DNA of 64,000 nt from Oscillospiraceae bacterium (GCA_004555865.1 SFJO01000009.1:15953-79952), one strand, 5' to 3'. Shown: positions 52,117-60,497, counted from the stretch's first letter. Notes: generated by a model from the letters alone, not told the origin. Numbers and translations are program-made.

Positions 52117-52151
52117 AAAAAGGCCGCCGACCGGCTTTGCGGTTGGCGGCC
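52117..52151 (-). terminator. Terminator after the small membrane protein gene
   Basis: Minus-strand GGCCGCC (52151-52145) and GGCGGCC (52128-52122), with inner ACCG/CGGT pairing, then TTTTT. It ends the 54.8-52.2 kb minus-strand unit. Confidence 0.8.
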
Positions 52152-52157
52152 TGTGGT

Positions 52158-52502
52158 TCAGGGGCGCTTGCTGCCGCTGAGCAGGGCGGCGGTGGTGGTG
52201 AGCGCCAGCACCGTGACCAGCAGCAGGCCGCTCACCAGTGCGGTGGCGGGGCCAACGTCGTACAGACCGCCCCAGTCCCCGGCGAAGCTGCGGCGGAGCA
52301 GCTCCAGCATTTGCAGCAAGAGGGCCGCCCCGCAGGCCCCGCCGCCGATGGCAAGCGACCCGGCGATGGAACGCCCGGCCAGGGCGCGCAGCAGCGCGCG
52401 AAGGCTAAAGGCCAAGGCGGCAAGGCCCAGCACCAGCGCGCTGAGGTTCAGCACGCCCCCGGCCGAGGAGGAGAGGGACAGAAGATGAAGCAGATGTTCC
52501 AT
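52158..52502 (-). CDS. Small membrane protein
   Basis: 114-residue protein with two or three hydrophobic segments: LNLSALVLGLAALAFSLRALL, IAGSLAIGGGACGAALLLQMLELL and ATALVSGLLLVTVLALTTTAALL. No family recognised. The ATG at 52502 has ATAAGGAG upstream. It follows the DUF4173 gene by 69 bases and probably belongs to the same operon. Confidence 0.65.
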   Translation of the reverse strand: MEHLLHLLSLSSSAGGVLNLSALVLGLAALAFSLRALLRALAGRSIAGSLAIGGGACGAALLLQMLELLRRSFAGDWGGLYDVGPATALVSGLLLVTVLALTTTAALLSGSKRP

Positions 52503-52571
52503 GATAGACTCCTTATGCTTTTTATAAAAACTCAATCTTATGAGAAATGACAGGAGGTGCACCCGCTGGGG

Positions 52572-54014
52572 TCACAAAAGCGGGCCCGGTTCGTTGGATT
52601 CGCTCGGCGCGCAGGCGCTGGCCATCGGTGCTTCGTATTCCTCAAAGTTCATGTGGGGCAGGGCCGCGGCGGAGAACAAGCACACGGCGGCAAAGCTCAC
52701 GGCGCAGGTGAGGGCCAGCACCCGCACGGAGGCAAAAGCCCGGCGCAGGCGGGCAAGCGCCAGCACCGCCGCCAGAAGAAGCATTCCGATGGCCCAGGCG
52801 GAGAACAGACGCCGCTCGGTCAGGCCGAAGCGCTGGATGTAAAGGCCCAGCTTGGCGGCGGCAACAAGGCCGAACAGGAAGGTCTCGGCGCAGAGCAGGG
52901 CGGCAAGCCCGCGCAGAAGCAGCCGGGTGCGCAGCGGGCTGCGGCTCAGCTTGGCGGCCCCGGCCAGCAGGGCAAAGTTCAGGGCGCACACCTGGCACAG
53001 CTCAAAGAACCCCTGCCGGGCATAATTGGCGGCGGTGAGCCCGGCGGGCAGGTGGCCGGTAAAGGCACCGAACAGATACCCGGCCTGCACCGCAAAAAAC
53101 AGCACATACAGCAGGCAGGTGCCTGCCAGCGCGGCGGCCACGGCGGGGCAGGGGGCCACGCGCAGAGCTTCTGCCCCGGTGCGGATGGCCTGCCCGTTGA
53201 CAGGCGGCACGGTGCGCCGCAGCGCCCCGCCCACAAGGCCGTACAGCCAGGCCCCCACCGGCAGGCTGAGCACGAGCATTACCAGCGTGAAGGCGTCCGG
53301 CCGAGGCAAAAGGCGGGCGGCCCAGCCGGTCAGGTCCCGGGTGAGCAGGGCAAACCCGACATCGGCCTGGCTGAGTAGCTGAATGGCCATACCCCAGACG
53401 GGCAGCATGACCGCCAGAGTGAGCAGAACCAGACCCAAACGGCGCAGGCCGCCCCGGCGGGGGCGAAGCTGATCGACCCCGGCCAGCAGGGTGCGCAGGC
53501 GCAGAAAGAACCGGCCGAAGGGCAGCACCACAAAGGCGCTGAGCAGATCCAGCGGCAGCAGCGGGCCGGTGATGCCCTCGGCCAGCATTCCGGTGCGGGC
53601 CAGAGCCCAGTAAGCGGCCGCGCCGTGAGCGGCGAGCAGGCAGGCGGTGAAGGTGAGACCGGTGGGATGCAGGCAGGCGGCCAGGCACAGAACCGCCAAA
53701 ACACCGAGCCACAGCCGGCTCTCCCTGGGAGCGGGGCGGCGCTCTGCGCGACTGAACCCCTCGGTCCACAGGCAGAATACGGCGGCGAACACAGCAAGGC
53801 CCGGGCCGCGGTACCAACCCTCAAACAACAGCCGCAGGTACAGGTAGCCCACCCCGTAGCTGGCCAGAGCAGCCAGCAGCTGGGGGATGGTTACCGAAAA
53901 GCGAGGAGACGATTGTACATTTCTCGAGACGGATTGGGACGCGCCAGCGCCATATTTGGGTACACCAACAGAAGGGGGGCAGGTTTTGCCCTCCGCATGG
54001 GGATGATTTTCCAT
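52572..54014 (-). CDS. DUF4173/DUF4153-type membrane protein
   Basis: 480-residue polytopic membrane protein. A polar N-terminus (~40 residues) leads into about eleven hydrophobic segments; FVVLPFGRFFLRLRTLLAG and LPRPDAFTLVMLVLSLPVGAWLYGLVGG, followed by YLFGAFTGHLPAGLTAANYARQGFFELCQV, resemble the DUF4173/DUF4153 group. The tail FSAAALPHMNFEEYE is also seen in such proteins. Function unknown. The ATG at 54014 has TGAGG eight bases upstream. It follows an XRE regulator and a DUF2975 protein. Confidence 0.75.
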   Translation of the reverse strand: MENHPHAEGKTCPPSVGVPKYGAGASQSVSRNVQSSPRFSVTIPQLLAALASYGVGYLYLRLLFEGWYRGPGLAVFAAVFCLWTEGFSRAERRPAPRESRLWLGVLAVLCLAACLHPTGLTFTACLLAAHGAAAYWALARTGMLAEGITGPLLPLDLLSAFVVLPFGRFFLRLRTLLAGVDQLRPRRGGLRRLGLVLLTLAVMLPVWGMAIQLLSQADVGFALLTRDLTGWAARLLPRPDAFTLVMLVLSLPVGAWLYGLVGGALRRTVPPVNGQAIRTGAEALRVAPCPAVAAALAGTCLLYVLFFAVQAGYLFGAFTGHLPAGLTAANYARQGFFELCQVCALNFALLAGAAKLSRSPLRTRLLLRGLAALLCAETFLFGLVAAAKLGLYIQRFGLTERRLFSAWAIGMLLLAAVLALARLRRAFASVRVLALTCAVSFAAVCLFSAAALPHMNFEEYEAPMASACAPSESNEPGPLL

Positions 54015-54064
54015 ATTCAAAACCTCATGATTTTATCAGCAGAATGTGTGCAGTTGGCGGGCGG

Positions 54065-54295
54065 TCACTCGCCTTCCGCGGCGAAATCGTCCTCCGGGAC
54101 ATATTCCAACAGGTCGGCGGGCTGGCAGTTCAGCGCGCGGCACAGGGCGTCCAGCGTGGAGAAGCGCACGGCCTTCGCCTTGTTGTTTTTGAGAATGGAG
54201 AGGTTGGCCGGGGTAATGCCAACCCGCTCGGCCAGCTCTCCCGCCGAAATATGGCGGCGAACCATCATAAGGTCCAGGTTAACCTGAATTGACAT
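54065..54295 (-). CDS. Small XRE-type regulator (YozG-like)
   Basis: 76-residue helix-turn-helix protein of the Cro/C1 family: MVRRHISAGELAERVGITPANLSILKNNKAKAVRFSTLDALCRALNCQPADLLEY. It matches the small YozG-like regulators that accompany DUF2975 genes. AAAGGAGGC lies ahead of the ATG. It probably controls the promoter at 54847-54875, where repeated TATCGTTTT motifs occur. Confidence 0.92.
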   Translation of the reverse strand: MSIQVNLDLMMVRRHISAGELAERVGITPANLSILKNNKAKAVRFSTLDALCRALNCQPADLLEYVPEDDFAAEGE

Positions 54296-54308
54296 GCTGC
54301 CGCCTCCT

Positions 54309-54767
54309 TTATATGGTATAGTCCAGTTCGTCTTTCATGCGCACGGCCTGCTCGAAGCAGTTCTTGATGACCCGCACCAGCAGCGCCATGAACCCGGCAG
54401 CCACACCGGCCAGGCTCCAGGGCGCGTAATAGAAGGTGCTGGCCAGGCACACCGCACAGGCGGCGGCGCAGCACCAACTGATGGCCCGCAGGGCGCGCAC
54501 GTTCTCCGGTACAAAGATCTGCCCCGCGGCAATGCTGCCCAAAAGCCGGTGCAGCCAGTAAAGTGCCGCCCAGGCGGGCAGGCTGCATAGGTACAGGCTG
54601 ACCATCATCAGCAGCTCCTCGCGCAGCCCCTGGCCGATGGTCTGGGTGTTCCAGCTCATGTACCAGCGCACCAGCCAGTAGCTGCCCAGGTCGGCGGCGG
54701 CCAACGCCAGGGCGAACAGGCGCACGCACCAGCGGGTGAGCGCCAGGCTTTTTTGATCGTTCCACAT
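54309..54767 (-). CDS. DUF2975 membrane protein
   Basis: 152-residue protein with four hydrophobic segments (LFALALAAADLGSYWLV, LMMVSLYLCSLPAWAALYWL, ISWCCAAACAVCLASTFYY, AGVAAGFMALLVRVIKNCFEQAV). The closing RVIKNCFEQAVRMKDELDYTI is typical of DUF2975, a family nearly always followed by a small XRE regulator, as here 13 bases on. Function unknown; it may sense a membrane signal. GGAGCG precedes the ATG. Confidence 0.88.
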   Translation of the reverse strand: MWNDQKSLALTRWCVRLFALALAAADLGSYWLVRWYMSWNTQTIGQGLREELLMMVSLYLCSLPAWAALYWLHRLLGSIAAGQIFVPENVRALRAISWCCAAACAVCLASTFYYAPWSLAGVAAGFMALLVRVIKNCFEQAVRMKDELDYTI

Positions 54768-54846
54768 AAATGTTCACGCTCCATCTCATGGTTGGTTTGG
54801 CAGGTGATGCCCTGCCGTGGGAACGGCTTGGCTTGACCTTGGCCTC

Positions 54847-54901
54847 AGTATACCATGGGTTGTATCGTTTTACAAGATGGTTTTATCGTTTTTCGATAAA
54901 A
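54847..54901 (-). promoter_or_regulatory. Promoter and operator-like repeats of the DUF2975/XRE operon
   Basis: Minus-strand TTGTAA (54875-54870), 17 bases, TATACT (54852-54847). Plus-strand TATCGTTTT occurs at 54863 and again at 54884 (21 bases apart), and the second copy is part of the inverted repeat TTTTATCG-N5-CGATAAAA (54881-54901). The repeats cover the -35, a fitting place for repression by the XRE protein. The rest of 54768-55190 holds only a possible promoter for the next gene. Confidence 0.65.
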
Positions 54902-55052
54902 TATTTTCGAAAATCAAAAAACGCGGCCTCGGAAAAGGAAAATTAGCTGGATTGCGCTGCGTTTGTGCAGTTTTTCGATTTTCCGTGGAACATTTTAGAG
55001 AAAATGTCTGAAAACTTTCACGTTTTTGAAACAAACCAGTTGACGAATTCGT

Positions 55053-55058
55053 TATAAT
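55053..55058 (+). promoter_or_regulatory. Possible -10 of the DedA/VTT gene
   Basis: Perfect TATAAT, but the nearest -35-like sequences are badly spaced: TTGACG is only seven bases away and TTGAAA is 21 bases away. Confidence 0.35.
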
Positions 55059-55190
55059 AGCAAATGGAGAAAAACAAATGCGGCTTTGAACGCAGCGGTG
55101 GAAATGCCCGTCGATGTCGGGCCTGAAGGATGTGTCACGGGCCGCAGAACGGCGGCCCGAAAACGTGGGAAGGGAAAGAAGGTGCGATGA

Positions 55191-55781
55191 ATGGTCTCCA
55201 ATCGGGAGTTAAGCCGCCGGATCAAAGGGGCGGCGTTTGCCATCAGCGCAGGAATGTTTGCCTTGTTGGCTGTGTTGGTGTTTGACATCTGGCGCAGCGG
55301 GGCGCTGGATTCGCCCCAGGCCCTGGCGGGCCATATGCAGCGGTATGGGGCCATGGCGCCCATTGCCCTGATGCTGCTGCAGTTCTTTCAGGTTGTGGTG
55401 CCCGTTCTGCCCGGTGTGGTGGGGTGTGTGGCTGGCGTGATGATGTTCGGCCCGGTATGGGGCTTTGTCTACAACTATGTGGCGGTATGCCTTGGGTCGG
55501 TTGCGGCCTACGGGCTGGCCTACCGCTTCGGAGACGGGCTGGCCAGCGCCCTGATGGGGCAGCGTGCCTATGAAAAGTACGTTGGCTGGATTCGCCGCCA
55601 CGACTTCACCTGGGTGTTTCTTTTGACCATTCTTCTGCCGCTGGCACCCGATGACATTTTCTGCTATCTGGCGGGGTTGGCCCGCATGAAGCCTGCCCGG
55701 GCGGTGGCCATTCTCATCACCTGCAAGCCCTGGGTCATTCTGGCATACAGTCTGGGCCTTCAGGCCCTTCACCTGGCGTGA
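55191..55781 (+). CDS. DedA/VTT-domain (TVP38/TMEM64) membrane protein
   Basis: 196-residue membrane protein of the VTT/SNARE-associated family, whose members move or scramble lipids such as undecaprenyl phosphate. Conserved parts are QVVVPVLPGVVGCVAGVMMFGPVWGFVYNYVAVCLGSVAAYGLAYRFG, an [F/Y]-G-x-x-x-x-x-x-G-rich re-entrant core, and LLTILLPLAPDDIFCYLAGLARM with the later lipid-site motif. The ATG at 55191 has AAGAAGG upstream. It is followed closely by a PAP2-like gene, a sensible partner in lipid-carrier recycling. Confidence 0.88.
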   Translation: MVSNRELSRRIKGAAFAISAGMFALLAVLVFDIWRSGALDSPQALAGHMQRYGAMAPIALMLLQFFQVVVPVLPGVVGCVAGVMMFGPVWGFVYNYVAVCLGSVAAYGLAYRFGDGLASALMGQRAYEKYVGWIRRHDFTWVFLLTILLPLAPDDIFCYLAGLARMKPARAVAILITCKPWVILAYSLGLQALHLA

Positions 55782-55825
55782 CGCCGAAAAACTTCTGGTG
55801 TTTTATAAAAGGAGCAAGAACAATT

Positions 55826-56494
55826 ATGAACGCCATCAAGCACTTTGTTTCAACGCACCGGCAGATCTGGACGCTGTGCTATTTTCCACTGTATCTGATT
55901 TGCTTTTACCTGCTGGAGTATTCCACCAGCCGCAGCTATCACGTTCTGCATTCGTCGCTGGACGCCTACATTCCGTTCTGTGAATATTTCATTGTGCCCT
56001 ACTTCATGTGGTTTGGCTTCATTGCCGTGACCCTTACCTGGTTCTTCTTCAAGGACGTGGAGGGCTTTTACCGGCTGATGGGCTTCTTGGCGGCGGGCAT
56101 GACGCTGTTCCTGATCGTCAGCGTCGTTTATCCCAACGCCCTGCACCTGCGGCCGGTTTACCTGAGCCGCAAAAATGTGTTTATGAGTGCGGTCCACTTT
56201 TTGTGGCGCATTGACACCCCCACCAATGTGCTGCCCAGCCTGCACGTGTTCAACACGCTGGGCTGCTGGATCGCCATTCGCCGCAGTGAAGCACTGCGGG
56301 CCCGCCGCTGGGTACAGCTTGGGGTGAGCGTGCTGTCGGCGGCCATCATCCTGGCGACTCTGTTCTTGAAGCAGCACTCATTTGTGGACGTTTCGGCGGC
56401 GTTTTTGCTGGCTGTTGCGCTGTATTATCCGGCGTTCTGCTTCCAGCCCCAGCGGCTGGCCCGCCGCCGCCCGCTGCGCCAGACCAGCAAGTAA
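55826..56494 (+). CDS. PAP2-like phosphatase family membrane protein
   Basis: 222-residue membrane protein with about six helices and motifs of the PAP2 superfamily: LRP in the first region, PSLHVF (in place of PSGH) and KQHSFVDVSAA with the catalytic-type H-x3-D. The variant with PSLH occurs in inositol-phosphoceramide-synthase-like and other PAP2_3 proteins. A role on lipid pyrophosphates or phosphatidyl lipids is likely but the substrate is unknown. The ATG at 55826 follows AAAGGAGC; the upstream frame to 55778 overlaps the DedA stop. Confidence 0.8.
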   Translation: MNAIKHFVSTHRQIWTLCYFPLYLICFYLLEYSTSRSYHVLHSSLDAYIPFCEYFIVPYFMWFGFIAVTLTWFFFKDVEGFYRLMGFLAAGMTLFLIVSVVYPNALHLRPVYLSRKNVFMSAVHFLWRIDTPTNVLPSLHVFNTLGCWIAIRRSEALRARRWVQLGVSVLSAAIILATLFLKQHSFVDVSAAFLLAVALYYPAFCFQPQRLARRRPLRQTSK

Positions 56495-56566
56495 CGCGGC
56501 ACGGGCGCGCAGAATGCAGCACCCTGCCGTAGGAAAGAAAATTTGAGAAAAATGCCGGATTTTCTC

Positions 56567-56594
56567 TTGACAAACCAATGCCCGGGGGTATAAT
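56567..56594 (+). promoter_or_regulatory. Promoter of the aspS-gatC, gatA, gatB operon
   Basis: TTGACA (56567-56572), 16-base spacer, TATAAT (56589-56594), just before the T-box leader. Confidence 0.9.
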
Positions 56595-56600
56595 GGGTAC

Positions 56601-56909
56601 ATCCTGAATCACGCCACAACAGCTGTGAAGAGAAGGAGTATCGCCACGGTGATTTGCACAGAGAGCGGGCCGCTTTGCTGAAAGGCCCGTCAATAGCCCG
56701 GTGAGAAAAACATCTCGGAGCTGCAGTCTGAACCCTGCCCGGCGGGCAGAAAGTAGGGTTTGCCGTGGGCGGCACGTTACAGCCGCGTGCAATCGTTGTT
56801 ACCGTTGCATTGAGCGGGCCTGACGCGTCGGGCCCAGGTGGGTGGCACCACGGAATTGTTTTTTCGCCCCACATGCGCTTTTGGAAGAAGAGCGCATGTG
56901 GGGCTTTTT
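56601..56909 (+). promoter_or_regulatory. T-box riboswitch, probable tRNA-Asn specificity
   Basis: Leader with the T-box elements in order: AGAAGGAGTA (AGTA at 56637-56640), CACAGAGAG, an apical stem GGGCC/GGCCC with TTGCTGAAA, the specifier region GAGAAAAACATC, GAGCTGC, CTGAACCC, AGTAGGG, and the T-box AGGTGGGTGGCACCACGG at 56836-56853. The terminator follows. Aligned by the GAA-n-NNN-A pattern the specifier is AAC (56709-56711), an Asn codon. Uncharged tRNA-Asn should then favour read-through into aspS-gatC. Confidence 0.92.
56866..56909 (+). terminator. T-box-controlled terminator
   Basis: GCCCCACATGCGCT (56866-56879) pairs with AGCGCATGTGGGGC (56891-56904), 14 base pairs, then TTTTT. The T-box sequence just upstream can form the competing antiterminator. 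Confidence 0.93.
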
Positions 56910-56927
56910 GTTTTGGAGGGAAAGCGT

Positions 56928-59024
56928 ATGTTGAAGCGTACCAAGTATTGCGGCCTGTACCGGGAAGCAGACATCGGCAAAACCGCCGTGGCCTGCGGCT
57001 GGGTGCAGACCAAACGGGATATGGGCGGCGTTATTTTCGTGGACCTGCGGGACCGGGAGGGCGTTCTGCAGGTGGTGTTTAACGCGGCCAAGCTCTCGCC
57101 GGAGGAATTTGCGGCGGCGGATAAGCTGAAAAACGAAACCGTAATTGCGGTGAAAGGCCCCATCTGCCTGCGCGATGCAGAGACCGTGAACGAAAAGCTG
57201 GCCACCGGCACTGTGGAACTGCGTGCGGTGCAGCTGGAGGTGATCAGCGAGGCAGACCCGCTGCCCTTCCCGCTGGATGACCCGGGCGTGAAGGACGAGC
57301 TGCGGCTGAAGTACCGCTACCTGGACCTGCGCCGTCCGGAAATGGTAGAGCGGCTGCGCTTCCGCCATCGGGTGCAGAAGTGCGCTGAGGATTATCTGGA
57401 CAGCCAGGGCTTCCTCTCGGTGGAGACCCCCATGCTCACTAAGTCCACCCCGGAGGGCGCGCGGGATTATCTGGTGCCCAGCCGGGTGCACCACGGCGAG
57501 TTCTACGCCCTGCCCCAAAGCCCGCAGATTTTCAAGCAGCTGCTGATGGTGGGTGGCATTGACCGGTATTACCAGGTGGCACGGTGCTTCCGGGATGAGG
57601 ACCTGCGTGCGGACCGGCAGCCGGAGTTCACCCAGGTGGATATGGAGATGAGCTTTGTGGACCAGGAGGACGTGCTGGTTCATCTGGAAAAGCTGTTCAA
57701 GTATCTGATGAAAAACCTGAAAACCCCGGAAGAGCGCAAGGGGTTCGATCTGGAAAAGCCCTTTGTGCGGATGCCCTGGACTGAGGCCATGGACGTATAC
57801 GGCAGCGACAAGCCCGACCTGCGCTTTGATCTGCCCATTGTGGAGGTGAGCGACATTGCCGCCGAAAGCCGGTTCAGCGTGTTCACCAAGGCGCTGGAGG
57901 CGGGCGGCGTGGTGCGCGGCATCAACGTGAAGGGCCACGGCGACTTCACCCGCAACTTCATCGACGGGCTGACCAACCAGGCCCTGAGCCTGGGCGCAAA
58001 AGGCATGGCTTGGCTGGCCTTTGACGAGGACGGCGGCATGAAGAGCGCGCCCCTGGCCAAGTACTTCACCCAGGAGCAGCTGGACCGGTTGTGCAAAGCG
58101 ATGGACGCCCAGCCCGGTGACTTCCTGCTGTTCTGTGCCGATAAGCTGTCCACGGTGCGCAAGGTGCTGGGCGGCCTGCGGCTGTATCTGGCCGACCAGC
58201 TGAACCTGCGCCGGGACGAATACAACATGCTGTTCATCATCGACTTCCCTCAGTTTGAGTGGTCGGACGAAGAGCAGCGCTGGATGGCCACCCACCATCC
58301 CTTCACCATGCCCTATCCGGAGGATCTGCAGTATCTGTTCACCGATCCCGGCCGGGTGCGGGCGCAGGCCTTTGACGTGGTGCTGAACGGCATTGAGCTG
58401 GGCAGCGGCAGCGTGCGTATCCATCAGCGGCAGGTGCAGGAGATGATGTTTGAGGCCCTGGGCTTTACCGAGGCTCAGATCGAGGAACGCTTCGGCTTCA
58501 TGGTCAACGCCTACAAGTACGGCGCACCGCCCCATGCGGGCTTTGCCTTTGGCCTGGACCGCTTTGTGATGCAGCTGTGCGGGGCCGAAAGCCTGCGCGA
58601 TGTGGTGGCCTTCCCGAAGCTGTCCAACGCCACCTGCCCGCTCACCGATGCCCCCAGCCCGGTGGATGAGGAACAGCTTACGGCGCTGGGTCTGGGCGGC
58701 GGCCAGGGGGTGCAGGCCGCCCAGGCGGCCCGCAAAAAGGCGGCCGACGGCATTGACCTGGATCACCTCTCCGACCTGGCCATGCTGAAAATTCCCATGA
58801 GCGAGCGGGAGGCCACCCGCAAGAGCCTGAAGGAGATCATCGGCTTTGCGGATCAGCTGGCCAAGATCGACACCACCGGCGTGGAGCCGTTGGCCCACAT
58901 TGCCCCGCTGAGCAATGTGATGCGGGAGGACGTGACCAGCCCCAGTGCGGACCGGGATGAGCTGCTGGCCGGTGCCCCTGCCAAGCAGGACGGCTGCATT
59001 TTTGTGCCGCAGGTTGTGGAATAA
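56928..59024 (+). CDS. aspS: Aspartyl-tRNA synthetase fused to GatC
   Basis: 698-residue fusion. Residues 1 to ~590 are bacterial-type AspRS: an anticodon-binding domain (CGWVQTKRDMGGVIFVDLRDREG), class II motif 2 in FRDEDLRADRQPEFTQVDMEMSF, the GAD insertion, and motif 3 in GFAFGLDRFVMQLCG. A linker (~590-607) leads to GatC (~608-698): DLDHLSDLAMLKIP, TRKSLKEIIGFADQLAKIDT, GVEPLAHIAPLSNVMREDV. The enzyme should charge tRNA-Asp and, presumably, tRNA-Asn, which GatCAB then amidates. The ATG follows GGAGGG. GatA and GatB genes follow directly; no separate gatC is seen. Confidence 0.95.
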   Translation: MLKRTKYCGLYREADIGKTAVACGWVQTKRDMGGVIFVDLRDREGVLQVVFNAAKLSPEEFAAADKLKNETVIAVKGPICLRDAETVNEKLATGTVELRAVQLEVISEADPLPFPLDDPGVKDELRLKYRYLDLRRPEMVERLRFRHRVQKCAEDYLDSQGFLSVETPMLTKSTPEGARDYLVPSRVHHGEFYALPQSPQIFKQLLMVGGIDRYYQVARCFRDEDLRADRQPEFTQVDMEMSFVDQEDVLVHLEKLFKYLMKNLKTPEERKGFDLEKPFVRMPWTEAMDVYGSDKPDLRFDLPIVEVSDIAAESRFSVFTKALEAGGVVRGINVKGHGDFTRNFIDGLTNQALSLGAKGMAWLAFDEDGGMKSAPLAKYFTQEQLDRLCKAMDAQPGDFLLFCADKLSTVRKVLGGLRLYLADQLNLRRDEYNMLFIIDFPQFEWSDEEQRWMATHHPFTMPYPEDLQYLFTDPGRVRAQAFDVVLNGIELGSGSVRIHQRQVQEMMFEALGFTEAQIEERFGFMVNAYKYGAPPHAGFAFGLDRFVMQLCGAESLRDVVAFPKLSNATCPLTDAPSPVDEEQLTALGLGGGQGVQAAQAARKKAADGIDLDHLSDLAMLKIPMSEREATRKSLKEIIGFADQLAKIDTTGVEPLAHIAPLSNVMREDVTSPSADRDELLAGAPAKQDGCIFVPQVVE

Positions 59025-59039
59025 GGAGGAGACCCGAAG

Positions 59040-60491
59040 ATGACCGGATATAAAACCATCACTGGCATGAGCCTTCGCCAGCTGAGCGAGGCGCTGGCGG
59101 CGGGCGAGGTAACCTCCCGCCAGGCCACCCAGGCGTATCTGGACGCCATTGCCGCAGCGGACGGCGACGTGGCGGCCTACCTGACCGTGACCGGGCCGGA
59201 AGCGCTGGCGGCCGCCGAGGCATCGGACGCGCGCCGGGCTGCCGGAAAGGCCCTTGGCCCGCTGGACGGCGTGCCCTGCGGCATTAAGGACAACATCTGC
59301 ACCAAGGACGTGCGCACTACCTGTGCCAGCAAGATGCTGGAGCACTGGATTCCCCCTTATGACGCCACGGTGATGACCGCGCTGCAGAAGCAGGGGGCGG
59401 TGATGCTGGGCAAGCTGAACATGGACGAATTCGCCATGGGCTCCACCACCGAGAACTCTGCCTTCAAAGCCACCCACAACCCCCGGGCACTGGATCGGGT
59501 GCCCGGCGGTTCCAGCGGCGGCGCGGCAGCTGCGGTGGCCGCCGACGAAGCGGTGTTCACCCTTGGGTCGGACACCGGCGGCTCCATCCGCCAGCCCGCG
59601 GCCTTCTGCGGCGTTGTGGGGATGAAGCCCACCTACGGGCTGGTTTCCCGCTACGGCCTGGTGGCCTTTGCCTCCAGCCTGGACCAGATCGGCCCCCTCA
59701 CCAAAACCGTGTGGGACAACGCGCTGGTGCTGCAGGCCATTGCGGGGCAGGACCCCAACGATTCCACCAGCGTGGCCGCCCCGGCCGACTACCTGACTGG
59801 CATTGCGGACGGTGTGAAGGGCATGAAGTTCGCCCTGCCGAAGGAGTTCCTCTCCGAAGCGCTGGCCCCGGACATTGCGGCCGCTCTGCGCAAAACTGCC
59901 GACCGGCTGACCGCGCTGGGCGCTGCCGTGGAAGAGGTGACCATGCCGGAGTTGGATAAGGCGCTGCCCGCCTACTATGTGATCTCCAGCGCTGAGGCCT
60001 CCTCCAACCTGGCCCGGTTCGACGGCGTGAAGTATGGCTTCCGTGCGCAGAACTTTACGGACATTCACAGCCTGTATAAGGAAACCCGCAGCCAGGGCTT
60101 CGGCGCGGAGGTGAAACGGCGCATTCTGCTGGGCAGCTATGTGCTCAGCGCGGGCTACTACGACGCCTACTACAAAAAGGCGCTGGAAGTGCGTGCCCTG
60201 ATCAAGGCCGCATTTGATAAAGTGTTTGAGCAGTATGACGCGGTGCTCAGCCCGGTGGCCCCCACCACCGCCTACAAGCTGGGCGAAAAGGTGGATGACC
60301 CGCTGGCCATGTACCTGGGGGACGTTTATACGGTGCCCGTGAACATTGCGGGCCTGCCCAGTCTGTCGCTGCCCTGCGGCCAGGATCGTGAGGGGCTGCC
60401 CATTGGGCTGCAGCTGATCGGAAAGCCTTTTGGTGAGGCGGCGCTTTACCGGGCGGGCTACACGCTGGAACAGGACCGGATCGGAGGTTGA
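59040..60491 (+). CDS. gatA: Asp-tRNA(Asn)/Glu-tRNA(Gln) amidotransferase subunit A
   Basis: 483-residue amidase that frees ammonia from glutamine for GatB. The Ser-cisSer-Lys triad is visible: K83 in GIKDNI, S158 in PGGSSGG and S182 in GSDTGGSIRQPAAFCG, with spacing identical to known GatA. Full length. It begins 15 bases after the aspS-gatC stop, with AAGGAGGAG as ribosome site. Confidence 0.97.
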   Translation: MTGYKTITGMSLRQLSEALAAGEVTSRQATQAYLDAIAAADGDVAAYLTVTGPEALAAAEASDARRAAGKALGPLDGVPCGIKDNICTKDVRTTCASKMLEHWIPPYDATVMTALQKQGAVMLGKLNMDEFAMGSTTENSAFKATHNPRALDRVPGGSSGGAAAAVAADEAVFTLGSDTGGSIRQPAAFCGVVGMKPTYGLVSRYGLVAFASSLDQIGPLTKTVWDNALVLQAIAGQDPNDSTSVAAPADYLTGIADGVKGMKFALPKEFLSEALAPDIAAALRKTADRLTALGAAVEEVTMPELDKALPAYYVISSAEASSNLARFDGVKYGFRAQNFTDIHSLYKETRSQGFGAEVKRRILLGSYVLSAGYYDAYYKKALEVRALIKAAFDKVFEQYDAVLSPVAPTTAYKLGEKVDDPLAMYLGDVYTVPVNIAGLPSLSLPCGQDREGLPIGLQLIGKPFGEAALYRAGYTLEQDRIGG

Positions 60492-60497
60492 TGGAAC

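Noticed and set aside
56730..56733. GAAC in the T-box leader as a two-codon (Glu/Asn) specifier
   Set aside because: By alignment with the general T-box pattern this GAAC lies after GAGCTGC, outside the specifier position; AAC at 56709-56711 fits better.
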